From the NCBI GenBank assembly GCA_026225475.1, contig JAMFSU010000143.1, positions 1 to 64,000 of the forward strand: a stretch of DNA of 64,000 bases, in the 5' to 3' direction. Shown here one piece after another: positions 15,633 through 24,136 of the stretch (the first letter of the stretch is position 1; each line of letters opens with the position of its first letter). This DNA is from Duganella sp. GTDB lineage: Bacteria > Pseudomonadota > Gammaproteobacteria > Burkholderiales > Burkholderiaceae_D. A model generated the notes under the pieces. That model searched no databases. It was not told the origin of the DNA and saw only the letters and a program-made list of their open reading frames with translations. Position numbers and translations under genes: made by a program.

Positions 15633-16787
15633 ATGACGCTTCTTCGTCATCATCTGGCCAGACCATTGTGTTTGATCGCCGTGGCATTGTGCAGCTTGCT
15701 TCACAATGCCACGGGAAAAACCATCACGATCGGATTTTCCGGTCCCCTCAGCGGCGTTTCCCAAGCATATGGGCTCAGCTTGAGAAATGCAGTACAGCTT
15801 GCCATCGATGAAACCAATCAGAAAGCCGTAACGATTGAAGGCCAGCGCGTCAATTTCAAACTGCTGGCGCAGGACGACCGCCAGGATGCCAATATGGCGA
15901 CTACCGTGGCGCGTTATCTGGTGAAGTCCGACGTGGTTGTCGTGATTGGCAATACCAATACCACCAACAGCATGCTGACTGCACCTATCTTCGATACGGC
16001 CCATCTGGCGCACATTTCGCCGGCGACCTCTGGGCCGGAATTCACCCGCATGGGGCATCGCAGTTCGTTTCGTGCGATTGGTCATGACGAACAGGCGGTA
16101 CGCTGCCTGGTGCCGATCCTGCTCAATGATATGCACCTCGAAAAATTCGCCATTATCAGCACCCAGTCCAGCTTTGGCATCGGTATCAGCAAACTGTTTC
16201 AACAAGTGCTGATGGAGAAAAGCATGCCGGTGCGTCTACGCGAAAGCATCAGCGGACGCACTTATGATTTCAATAACGTGCTCGACCGGATCAAGGCAGC
16301 CCACATCGAATTGATATTTTTTGCCGGCGGAGCCGAGCAAGCAGCCATGTTGGCACGCAGCATGAAGCGCAAAAATGTCCAGGCCAGATTGGTCAGCGCG
16401 ATGGCCGGCGTTGCCAGTGTCAACTTCCTGCAGAATGCCGAGGATGCCAGCGAAGGTGTCATGGCGTTGGAATACGGCCGCCCGCCCGAAAAAATGCCCG
16501 GCTGGAAAAAATTCATGACCAGCTACAACAAGGCCTATACCGACAACATCAATCCATTTACCGTGGTTGCCTACGATGCAACCAAATTGGTGATCGAGGC
16601 GATCCGGCGCGCCAACTCCACCGATCGCGCCGGCATCGTCAATCAATTGCATCAGATTAAATACAACGGCGTGTCAGGCCTGATTTCATTTGATCAGCAC
16701 GGCGACCTGATCAATCCAGACTTCACGCTTTACGAAGTCAAGAATCAGCAATGGCGTGTGGTCAAGACCATTCAGGCAGTTCCCTGA
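15633..16787 (+). CDS. ABC-type branched-chain amino acid/amide substrate-binding protein, no permease nearby
   Basis: This 384-residue periplasmic type I binding protein of the LivK/AmiC group has a signal peptide in about residues 1-30 (hydrophobic LCLIAVALCSLLHNATG), then TITIGFSGPLSGVSQAYG. Later strands include VVVVIGNTNTTNSM, SPATSGPEFTRMG and the FFAGGAEQA loop. The start at ATG 15633 is set by AGGAGGT 6 nt upstream. No livHMGF-type permease or ATPase genes are adjacent, so it is an orphan receptor that may borrow another transporter or act in sensing. It lies 169 bp after the PPC pair on the same strand and probably ends the operon. Confidence 0.88.
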   Translation: MTLLRHHLARPLCLIAVALCSLLHNATGKTITIGFSGPLSGVSQAYGLSLRNAVQLAIDETNQKAVTIEGQRVNFKLLAQDDRQDANMATTVARYLVKSDVVVVIGNTNTTNSMLTAPIFDTAHLAHISPATSGPEFTRMGHRSSFRAIGHDEQAVRCLVPILLNDMHLEKFAIISTQSSFGIGISKLFQQVLMEKSMPVRLRESISGRTYDFNNVLDRIKAAHIELIFFAGGAEQAAMLARSMKRKNVQARLVSAMAGVASVNFLQNAEDASEGVMALEYGRPPEKMPGWKKFMTSYNKAYTDNINPFTVVAYDATKLVIEAIRRANSTDRAGIVNQLHQIKYNGVSGLISFDQHGDLINPDFTLYEVKNQQWRVVKTIQAVP

Positions 16788-16798
16788 GTGCAGGGAAC
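16779..16798. terminator. Hairpin at the convergent end of the binding-protein and glcF genes
   Basis: GTTCCCTG at 16779-16786 pairs perfectly with CAGGGAAC at 16791-16798 around a 4-nt loop. The stop codon TGA of the binding-protein gene is inside it. There is no T tract, so it is a weak terminator or a 3'-end stabiliser. Confidence 0.45.
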
Positions 16799-16805
16799 GC
16801 CGCCA

Positions 16806-18047
16806 TCAAGCAGGGCACAAAGCCTGATCCAGCAACTCGATCCAATGCCGTACCGGCGTCTCCGTGCCTGATTGCAGATGCGTCAGGCAACCGATATTGG
16901 CCGAGACGATCATCTCCGGCTCGCTGGCTTGCAGTTTGGCCAGTTTGTTGTCGCGCAGGCGGTATGACAATTCCGGTTGCAACACCGAATAGGTTCCAGC
17001 GGAACCGCAGCAAAGATGACTGTCGGCGCAGAGTTTGACATCGACACCGACGCTGGCCAGAATTTGCTCGACCTTGCCGCGAATCTTTTGGCCATGCTGC
17101 AAGGTACAAGGGGGATGATAGGCCACGCGCTTGTTGATCTTGCCGTGCAGTTTGGCTTGAATCTCCATTTCGAACGCCGGCAGGATTTCGCTGATGTCGC
17201 GCGTCAGTTGCGCGATCCGATGCGCCTTGGCAGCATAGGCCGCGTCGTGTTGCAGCAGATGGCCGTATTCCTTGACGGTGGCACCGCAGCCGGAGGCATT
17301 CATGACGATGGCTTCGACCGTGACACCGGCAGCACCATCGACATAGGGCCACCAGGCATCGATATTGCGGCGCATGTCGTCGAGACCGCCATCCTGATCG
17401 TTCAGGTGATAGCGTATCGCGCCACAGCAGCCGGCCTTGGGCGGCGTGATCAATTCCACACCGAGAGCATCGAGCACGCGTGCGGTGGCGCTATTAATGT
17501 TGGGTGACATGGCCGGTTGCACGCAACCGTCAAGCAGCAGCATCTTGCGCGCATGCGTGGTGCGCGGCCACGCACCGGCATCCTGCTTGAGCGGCACCTT
17601 GTTTTGCAATTTCTGCGGCAGCAAGGGACGCAGTAATTGCCCTGCTTTCATCGCCGGATTGAATAGCCATTTATTTGGGAGCAAGGTTTTCAGTGTGGTA
17701 CGCACCATGCGCTGCGCCAGCGGACGCGGCACTTGATCGTCCACAATCTTGCGACCGATATCAACCAGCCGACCATATTGCACGCCGGACGGGCAAGTCG
17801 ATTCGCAATTGCGGCACGTCAGGCAACGGTCCAGATGCGACTGCGTGGCTGCCGTTGCCGGCTTGCCTTCCAACACCTGCTTGATCAGATAGATACGCCC
17901 GCGCGGACCATCGAGTTCATCGCCCAGCAGTTGATAGGTCGGGCAGGTTGCCGTGCAGAAGCCGCAATGCACACAGGCGCGCAGAATCGCTTCGGCTTCC
18001 TTGCCTTCGTTGGTGTCGCGGATGAAATCGGCCAGATTGGTTTGCAT
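16806..18047 (-). CDS. glcF: Glycolate oxidase iron-sulfur subunit GlcF
   Basis: This subunit of membrane-associated glycolate dehydrogenase passes electrons from the flavin subunits to the quinone pool. It has 413 residues. Two ferredoxin-type 4Fe-4S motifs are seen: Cys25/28/31/35 in CVHCGFCTATCP and Cys75/78/81/85 in CLTCRNCESTCP. Two CCG domains follow, with AGCCGAIRYH and LCCGSAGTYS. The last of three genes in glcD-glcE-glcF order, it begins 9 bp after the glcE stop. All expected cysteines are present, so it should be functional. Confidence 0.95.
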   Translation of the reverse strand: MQTNLADFIRDTNEGKEAEAILRACVHCGFCTATCPTYQLLGDELDGPRGRIYLIKQVLEGKPATAATQSHLDRCLTCRNCESTCPSGVQYGRLVDIGRKIVDDQVPRPLAQRMVRTTLKTLLPNKWLFNPAMKAGQLLRPLLPQKLQNKVPLKQDAGAWPRTTHARKMLLLDGCVQPAMSPNINSATARVLDALGVELITPPKAGCCGAIRYHLNDQDGGLDDMRRNIDAWWPYVDGAAGVTVEAIVMNASGCGATVKEYGHLLQHDAAYAAKAHRIAQLTRDISEILPAFEMEIQAKLHGKINKRVAYHPPCTLQHGQKIRGKVEQILASVGVDVKLCADSHLCCGSAGTYSVLQPELSYRLRDNKLAKLQASEPEMIVSANIGCLTHLQSGTETPVRHWIELLDQALCPA

Positions 18048-18056
18048 AGGAGAAAA

Positions 18057-19118
18057 TCAAAAGTCCGGGTACATGCGGCCGGGATTGAAGATGCCGGCAG
18101 GATCAAACGACGCCTTGAGCCGGTGATGTATCTTGGCGATGGCCGGTGCCAGTGGCTGAAATACGCCAACCGATTTATCCCCGCCGCGATGCAGGATGGC
18201 ATGACCGCCAGCGGCCTGTGCTGCGGCACGGATGCTGACGGCGCTGGCGCTGCCGCGATACCAGCGTTGCGCCCCACCCCACTCGATCAGTTGCACACCG
18301 GGCAAGTCCAGCGGCGCTGCCACCGAGGGCAGCGACACGCGCCATAGTGCGGGTTCTGGTTCCGCAAAAAATGCATGTGTCTGTTCACGCAAATCACGCC
18401 AGAAATCGTCGCCATTGCTCAATTCGCTGCCGCCGAGTTGCTTTTCTGCGGCATCGACTGCCGCCTGGGCACCAGACAAGCGTATCGTCAGCACGCCATT
18501 GACCCAGGCACTGGCGGAGATGGGCAGCGGCTGTCCACCCCAGTCGTTGAGCAGATGCAAAGCCGCTTCCTGACTGACCTCGTACACCCGCGTGCTACTG
18601 GAAAACGCTTGCGGCAAGACCTTCAGCGACACTTGCAGTAGCAGGCCGAGCGTACCCAGCGAACCAGTGAGCAAACGCGAGACATCGTAACCGGCGACGT
18701 TTTTCATCACCTGTCCACCGAAGTGCAAGATCTGCCCTTGCCCATCCATCAAATCGACGCCCAGCACAAAGTCACGCACCGCGCCGCAGAATTGCCGGCC
18801 CGGTCCCGACAGACCGGCGGCCACCATGCCGCCGACAGTTGCATTGCCGTCAAAGCGCGGCGGCTCGAATGCCAGCACCTGCCGGTGTGCCGCCAAGGCT
18901 GCATCGATTTCGGCCAACGGCGTGCCGCAACGCGCCGTGATGACCAGTTCGGTCGGTTCGTAATCGACGATGCCGCGATGGCTGCGCGTGTCGAGCACCT
19001 CACCGCGCGCGGCCTGGCCATACCAGTCCTTGCTGCCACCGCCACGCAGTTGCAGCGGTGTTTTGGCGGCGCTGGCGGCGACGATGCGCGCATTGAATTC
19101 TTGCAGTGTGGATTCCAT
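18057..19118 (-). CDS. glcE: Glycolate oxidase FAD-binding subunit GlcE
   Basis: The 353-residue accessory flavin subunit has an N-terminal FAD_binding_4 domain with LRGGGSKDWYG, TLAE-like GTPLAEIDAAL, and DGNATVGGMVAAGLSGPGR, then GGQVMKNVAGYDVSRLLTGSLGTLG. It lacks the large C-terminal oxidase domain of GlcD, as is usual for GlcE, and is required for activity of the complex. The start at 19118 follows the glcD stop by only 4 bp; a longer in-frame start further upstream would lie inside glcD. The C-terminus FDPAGIFNPGRMYPDF is typical of the family. Confidence 0.94.
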   Translation of the reverse strand: MESTLQEFNARIVAASAAKTPLQLRGGGSKDWYGQAARGEVLDTRSHRGIVDYEPTELVITARCGTPLAEIDAALAAHRQVLAFEPPRFDGNATVGGMVAAGLSGPGRQFCGAVRDFVLGVDLMDGQGQILHFGGQVMKNVAGYDVSRLLTGSLGTLGLLLQVSLKVLPQAFSSSTRVYEVSQEAALHLLNDWGGQPLPISASAWVNGVLTIRLSGAQAAVDAAEKQLGGSELSNGDDFWRDLREQTHAFFAEPEPALWRVSLPSVAAPLDLPGVQLIEWGGAQRWYRGSASAVSIRAAAQAAGGHAILHRGGDKSVGVFQPLAPAIAKIHHRLKASFDPAGIFNPGRMYPDF

Positions 19119-19122
19119 GCGT

Positions 19123-20610
19123 TTAAAACCTTGGTAAATCGGGGAAGTTGATCTGGCCGCGCTGCACATGCATCTTGCCGTACTCGGCACAGCGATGCAG
19201 GGTCGGAATCGCCTTGTCCGGGTTGAGCAGGAAGGCGGTATCGAAGGCGCGCTTGACCTGGAAGAACGCTTCGCGCTCCTGCGGTGAAAACTGCACGCAC
19301 ATGGAGTTGATCTTTTCGATGCCGACGCCATGCTCACCGGTGATGGTGCCCCCGACTTCGACACACAGTTCGAGAATTTCGGCACCAAACGCTTCGGCAC
19401 GGTGAAATTCATCGGCCAGATTGGCATCGAACATGATCAGCGGATGCAGGTTGCCATCACCGGCGTGGAAGACATTGGCACAACGCAATCCGTATTTGCT
19501 TTCCATCCTGGCGATACCGAGCAAGACCTCTGCCAGTTTCTTGCGCGGAATGGTGCCGTCCATACAATAGTAATCGGGCGAAATGCGCCCGGCCGCTGGA
19601 AAGGCATTTTTGCGGCCCGACCAGAAGCGCAAGCGTTCGGCTTCCGATTGCGACACGGCAATCGCGGTGGCGCCGCTGGCATTGAGGACCTCGCGCATGC
19701 GGCCGATTTCTTCTTCGACTTCGGCTTCGGTGCCATCGGATTCGCACAACAGGATCGCTTCGGCATCGACGTCGTAACCCGCCTTGACGAATGGTTCAAC
19801 CATGCGCGAACTGGTCTTGTCCATCATCTCCAGACCGGCTGGAATGATGCCGGCGGCAATCACATTGGCGACAGCATTGCCGCCTTTGACCACATCATCA
19901 AACGAGGCCATGATCACACGCGCCTGCTGCGGTTTGGGTATCAGTTTGACGGTCACTTCGGTGACCACCCCGAGCATGCCTTCGGAACCGATGAACACGG
20001 CCAGCAGATCGAGTCCGGGCGCATCGAGTCCGGCGTTGCCCAACTCCACGACATCACCTTCGATGGTCACCATCCGCACACGCAATACGTTATGCACGGT
20101 CAGGCCATATTTGAGACAGTGCACGCCACCGGAATTTTCAGCAACATTGCCGCCGATGGTGCAAGCGATCTGCGATGAGGGGTCCGGCGCGTAGTACAAG
20201 CCATAGGGCGCTGCGGCTTCGGAAATGGCCAAATTGCGCACACCGGGCTGGACCACGGCGGTGCGCGCATATTTGTCGAGATGGACGATCTTGCTGAGTT
20301 TGGCAGTCGACACCACCACCCCATCGGCAATCGGCATGGCCCCACCCGACAGACCGGTACCGGCGCCGCGCGGCACGATCTGTACTTGCAGGGCATAGCA
20401 GGTTTTCAGGATGGCAATGACCTGCGCCTCGTTTTCCGGCAACACCACCACCATTGGCAATTGCCGGTAAGCCGCCAGACCATCGCACTCGTAGGGGCGC
20501 GTATCTTCTTCATCGAACAGCACGCAATGCGCAGGCACTGCCGCTTTCAAGGCGGCGACCACTTCGCGCTGACGTGCGACTGTGAATAAGGGGGCGACTG
20601 GGGCGTTCAT
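19123..20610 (-). CDS. glcD: Glycolate oxidase subunit GlcD
   Basis: The 495-residue catalytic flavoprotein oxidises glycolate to glyoxylate. The FAD-binding PCMH domain includes PRGAGTGLSGGAMP, then CTIGGNVAENSGG, and VFIGSEGMLGVVTEVTVKL. The C-terminal oxidase domain contains FHAGDGNLHP and TITGEHGVGIEK, with the His and Glu residues expected of GlcD/D-lactate dehydrogenases. It heads the glcDEF operon. No glcB (malate synthase) or glcC regulator is seen; the LysR gene at 20782-21672, on the same strand just upstream, is the likeliest local regulator. A hydroxyacid dehydrogenase at 55.3 kb could recycle the glyoxylate. Confidence 0.95.
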   Translation of the reverse strand: MNAPVAPLFTVARQREVVAALKAAVPAHCVLFDEEDTRPYECDGLAAYRQLPMVVVLPENEAQVIAILKTCYALQVQIVPRGAGTGLSGGAMPIADGVVVSTAKLSKIVHLDKYARTAVVQPGVRNLAISEAAAPYGLYYAPDPSSQIACTIGGNVAENSGGVHCLKYGLTVHNVLRVRMVTIEGDVVELGNAGLDAPGLDLLAVFIGSEGMLGVVTEVTVKLIPKPQQARVIMASFDDVVKGGNAVANVIAAGIIPAGLEMMDKTSSRMVEPFVKAGYDVDAEAILLCESDGTEAEVEEEIGRMREVLNASGATAIAVSQSEAERLRFWSGRKNAFPAAGRISPDYYCMDGTIPRKKLAEVLLGIARMESKYGLRCANVFHAGDGNLHPLIMFDANLADEFHRAEAFGAEILELCVEVGGTITGEHGVGIEKINSMCVQFSPQEREAFFQVKRAFDTAFLLNPDKAIPTLHRCAEYGKMHVQRGQINFPDLPRF

Positions 20611-20781
20611 GCTGAACCTCGTTTGGCTTTGGGCTGAGACGTAGCAACGACGATTTTTAGTTGGAAATGCTTGCGTCCTCGCAATGATTGCAGTGTAGCG
20701 AATTTCGCCCGCGCATAGAAAAAACAGTGGTCTAGTCGTACTGAAAAAAATTCATCGCGCTCAATGAATTCTTTTCAGCGC

Positions 20782-21672
20782 TTAGATATTTTTGAACGCG
20801 TTTTGCATCCAGGCAATGAAGGCGTCGACTTCCGGCCGTTCGCGCGTTTGCCGCTCATAGACCACGTAATAGGCATGCGGTGGCGTACGCAGACGCACGT
20901 CAAACAATTCCACGATATCGCCGCGCGCCAGCAATTCTTCGGCGAAATGCTGCCGTGTCAGGCCGACACCATAGCCATGGCGCACTGCTTCCAGCAACAG
21001 ACCCAAATCATCGATGCGCAGACCAGTCGACGGCTCCGGCCAGTCCTTCAGGCCAGCGGCTTCGAACCACGGTTGCCACGGCTCCAGCGCCGAACGCAGC
21101 AAGGTGGCTTGTTGCAAATCCTGCGGTGTATTGAGCGGCGCAATCGATTTCAAATAGGCCGGACTGGCGACGGCAAATGCCGGCTCTTCAAACAATTTTT
21201 CGGTAACGATATTGGGATAGTTGCCAGCGCCAAAACGGATTTCGACATCGCTTTCGGACAGGCTCAAATCGTACAACGGCACCGACAGATACATCTCGAC
21301 AGAGATATCAGGATAGAGCGCGATGAATTCGGCAATGCGCGGTACCAGCAAATGGCGCGCAAAGGTCGGCGGCAACATGATCTTGACCTTGGGCTGAGCC
21401 GTCGCATTACGATGCGGCATCGGAAAATCGGTCAGTGTGCGCAGCGCCGAACGCACCACATCGAGGTAACGGCGGCCGAATTCGGACAGACCGATGGAAC
21501 GGCCATCACGGAAAAACAAGCGCTCGCCGACAAATTCTTCCAGCAGACGAATGCGATGTGACAGCGCCGAGGGAGTGATACACAGTTCTTCAGCAGCCAC
21601 TGCAAACGAGTTGTGGCGTGCCGCCGCTTCAAATGCGGAAAGGGCATGGACGGGAGGAAGGCGGGTGGCCAT
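20782..21672 (-). CDS. LysR family regulator, GcvA-like
   Basis: This 296-residue LysR protein opens with the GcvA-type sequence LPPVHALSAFEAAARHNSFAVAAEEL, followed by TPSALSHRI in the recognition helix region (HTH about 8-65). The effector domain begins near 92. GcvA-type regulators often control metabolism of small amino acids and organic acids. It sits 171 bp upstream of glcD on the same strand and 101 bp after the D-lactate-type oxidase gene, between two flavin oxidases of 2-hydroxyacids, so control of one or both is plausible. This is inference from position. Confidence 0.88.
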   Translation of the reverse strand: MATRLPPVHALSAFEAAARHNSFAVAAEELCITPSALSHRIRLLEEFVGERLFFRDGRSIGLSEFGRRYLDVVRSALRTLTDFPMPHRNATAQPKVKIMLPPTFARHLLVPRIAEFIALYPDISVEMYLSVPLYDLSLSESDVEIRFGAGNYPNIVTEKLFEEPAFAVASPAYLKSIAPLNTPQDLQQATLLRSALEPWQPWFEAAGLKDWPEPSTGLRIDDLGLLLEAVRHGYGVGLTRQHFAEELLARGDIVELFDVRLRTPPHAYYVVYERQTRERPEVDAFIAWMQNAFKNI

Positions 21673-21773
21673 GTCTTTTTATAACCTGCTAATGATGACT
21701 TGCATTGTTGGTCTGCAACCGCCCTGCCCGTTGGACACGGCGGCACTCCTCGTTATGCGTTGCTATTTGTTAC

Positions 21774-23183
21774 TTACCAGCGCACGATCTTGCCGGGATT
21801 CATGATGTTCTTGGGGTCCAGCGCATGCTTGATCGAACGCATGACGTCGATGGCACCGGCACCGTGTTCCTGAATCAGAAAATCCATCTTGTGCAACCCC
21901 ACGCCATGCTCGCCGGTGCAGGTGCCATCCATTGCGATGGCACGTGTGACCATGCGTTCATTGACCCCTTCGGCGCGGGCGATGTCGGCAGGATCGTTCG
22001 GATCGACCATCATCTGCACATGGAAATTGCCATCGCCGACGTGGCCGATGATGGCGTGAATCAAGCCGTTGGCTTCGCAATCAGCCTTGGTCTCCAGCAC
22101 GCATTCGGCCAGTCGTGAAATCGGCACGCAGCAGTCGGTGGAAATGGCGCGGCAGCCAGGACGCATTTGCAGCAGCGCAAAATAGGCATTGTGGCGCGCT
22201 GTCCACAAGCGGGTCCGATCCTCCGGCCGCGTGGCCCATTCGAAACCGCGTGCGTGATTGTCGTTGGCAATGTCTTGCACCACTTCGGCTTGCTCCTTGA
22301 CGCCGTTTTCGCTGCCGTGGAATTCAAACAGCAGCAAGGGATTTTCGGGCAAGGTCATCTTGTCGTGCGCGTTGATTGCCTTGACGCCATTTTCATCGAG
22401 CAATTCGACGCGCGCCAGCGGCACGCCGACCTGAATCGCCTGGATCACGGTATTGACCGCATCGGCCACGGTCGGAAACGAACAGATCGCAGCCGACACC
22501 GCTTCCGGTTGCGGATACAGGCGCACGGTGATTTCGGTGATGACGCCAAGCGTGCCTTCGCTACCAACGAACACACGCGTCAGATCATAGCCAGCCGAGG
22601 ATTTCTTGGCGCGCGTGCCGGTCTTGATGATATTGCCGTCAGCCGTGACCACGGTCAGTGCCAGAGTGTTTTCGCGCATAGTGCCGTAACGCACGGCATT
22701 GGTGCCAGAGGCGCGGGTCGATGCCATGCCGCCGATGGAGGCATCGGCCCCCGGATCGATCGGGAAAAACAGACCGCTATCCTTGATTTCCAGGTTCAAT
22801 TGCTTGCGCGTGACGCCGGCCTGCACGGTGGCAGTCAGATCTTCGGCATTGACGGCCAACACCCGCCCCATTTGCGACAAGTCAATCGTGATACCGCCCT
22901 GCAACGCCAGCACATGGCCTTCCAGCGACGTGCCAGTGCCATACGGAATCACCGGCACGGCATGCTGGCTGCACAATTTGATGGTGGCGGCAACGTCTGC
23001 GGTGCTGTGGGCGAATACCACGGCGTCAGGCAACATGGGATCGTAGGACGATTCATCACGGCCATGATGTTCGCGCATGGCCTGACTGGTGGAAAAGCGC
23101 TGGCCGAATAGTGCCTGCAATTCGCTCAGCAGCACTTCGGGCACTGGTCTGCGCAGTTTCTGGGCGTCAACGACGTGATTCAT
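21774..23183 (-). CDS. FAD-linked oxidase, D-lactate dehydrogenase (cytochrome) type
   Basis: The 469-residue flavoprotein belongs to the Dld/GlcD family. The FAD domain has IPYGTGTSLEGHVLA, DPGADASIGGMASTRASG and RVFVGSEGTLGVITEITVRL. The substrate domain has HVGDGNFHVQM and CTGEHGVGLHKM, carrying the family His and Glu residues. It resembles the mitochondrial-type D-lactate:cytochrome c oxidoreductases more than GlcD because of the TRASGTNAVRYGTMRENTL segment. The start at 23183 is chosen because GAGAGA precedes it and the longer frame has no good site. It is divergent from the cobalamin adenosyltransferase gene. D-lactate or D-2-hydroxyglutarate are the candidate substrates. Confidence 0.9.
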   Translation of the reverse strand: MNHVVDAQKLRRPVPEVLLSELQALFGQRFSTSQAMREHHGRDESSYDPMLPDAVVFAHSTADVAATIKLCSQHAVPVIPYGTGTSLEGHVLALQGGITIDLSQMGRVLAVNAEDLTATVQAGVTRKQLNLEIKDSGLFFPIDPGADASIGGMASTRASGTNAVRYGTMRENTLALTVVTADGNIIKTGTRAKKSSAGYDLTRVFVGSEGTLGVITEITVRLYPQPEAVSAAICSFPTVADAVNTVIQAIQVGVPLARVELLDENGVKAINAHDKMTLPENPLLLFEFHGSENGVKEQAEVVQDIANDNHARGFEWATRPEDRTRLWTARHNAYFALLQMRPGCRAISTDCCVPISRLAECVLETKADCEANGLIHAIIGHVGDGNFHVQMMVDPNDPADIARAEGVNERMVTRAIAMDGTCTGEHGVGLHKMDFLIQEHGAGAIDVMRSIKHALDPKNIMNPGKIVRW

Positions 23184-23453
23184 TGCGGTCTCTCTGTTGT
23201 TGGACATGCTGACGCTGCGACAGCGAATAAATCGCCCCCTGGCATCGAAATCTTGTGGAATTTTACTCTTTTGCAGCAGGGACATTTTATATTCGTCCGA
23301 CAACTTCGGCTGGGCTTGCAGCAAAATGCCAAAGGCGAAGTCAAAGAGCGTCTAAATAAATACCCACACAGCAACATTACGCGCCACACCACTACCAGTT
23401 ATCTGCTGTTTTGGCCTATGCTTGCCAGTTCTACATTTATTCCAGAATGCACC
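23184..23453. other. Divergent intergenic region, D-lactate oxidase / adenosyltransferase
   Basis: This 270-bp stretch separates the two divergent starts. It shows no convincing promoter, and no cobalamin-riboswitch features (B12 box) that can be recognised by eye. A stretch in the right half is AT-rich and could hold the adenosyltransferase promoter. Confidence 0.4.
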
Positions 23454-24023
23454 ATGGGCAACCGACTTTCCAAAATTGCGACACGCACCGGCGACGACGG
23501 CAGCACCGGCCTGGGCGACGGCAGTCGTACCGGCAAGGACAGCCTGCGCATTCAGGCGCTCGGCGACATCGATGAATTGAATTCGCAGCTTGGCGTGCTG
23601 CTGTGCGAAGACATGCCGACACTGCTGCGTGAGCAGTTGCTGACGATCCAGCACGACTTGTTCGATCTCGGTGGCGAATTGTGCATTCCGGGTTACAGCC
23701 TGATTAGCGAAACGCAAGTGTTGCGGCTTGATGCGTTGCTGGAACATTACAATGCCGACCTGCCGCCACTGAAGGAATTCATCTTGCCGGGCGGTTCACG
23801 TGCGGCGGCGTTGATGCATGTGTGCCGTACCGTATGCCGCCGCGCCGAGCGTAGTGTGGTCAGTCTGGCCCTGCAAGAAACCGTGAATCCGCAACCGCGG
23901 CAATATCTGAATCGGCTCTCTGATTTGTGCTTTGTGCTGGCACGGGTGTTGAACCGTTATGCCAACGGCAGCGATGTATTGTGGCAAAAGGATAGGCAGC
24001 GCTCGCCACCGAACAGCGATTGA
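23454..24023 (+). CDS. PduO-type cob(I)alamin adenosyltransferase
   Basis: The 189-residue protein transfers the adenosyl group of ATP to cob(I)alamin to make adenosylcobalamin. The N-terminal ATP-binding motif reads TRTGDDGSTGLGDGSR (residues 10-25). Later, FILPGGSRAAALMHVCRTVCRRAER and QYLNRLSDLCFVLAR carry the conserved Arg, Asn and Asp residues of the trimer active site. The start at ATG 23454 gives the normal family N-terminus; the longer frame upstream has no homology. No B12-dependent enzyme is adjacent. The gene converges on dxs. Confidence 0.93.
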   Translation: MGNRLSKIATRTGDDGSTGLGDGSRTGKDSLRIQALGDIDELNSQLGVLLCEDMPTLLREQLLTIQHDLFDLGGELCIPGYSLISETQVLRLDALLEHYNADLPPLKEFILPGGSRAAALMHVCRTVCRRAERSVVSLALQETVNPQPRQYLNRLSDLCFVLARVLNRYANGSDVLWQKDRQRSPPNSD

Positions 24024-24057
24024 TGCGACATAAGCATCTACGGTTGTAAAGCTGTTA

Positions 24058-24092
24058 TTCAGTTAAGAAAAATCGGCTTCTTCTTAGCTGAA
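24058..24092. terminator. Hairpin between convergent adenosyltransferase gene and dxs
   Basis: TTCAGTTAAGAA at 24058-24069 pairs with TTCTTAGCTGAA at 24081-24092 (12 bp, one G-T) around an 11-nt loop. It lies in the 113-bp convergent gap. The stem is AT-rich and T tracts are short, so termination is only probable. Confidence 0.45.
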
Positions 24093-24136
24093 CAGCATTC
24101 AGCTACCGCTACCTTTGTTCAGTACCGAAAACCACC

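Noticed and set aside
23184-23453. Possible cobalamin riboswitch upstream of the PduO-type adenosyltransferase gene
   Set aside because: No B12-box-like sequence or convincing multi-stem layout could be seen; the interval is also shared with a divergent promoter region.
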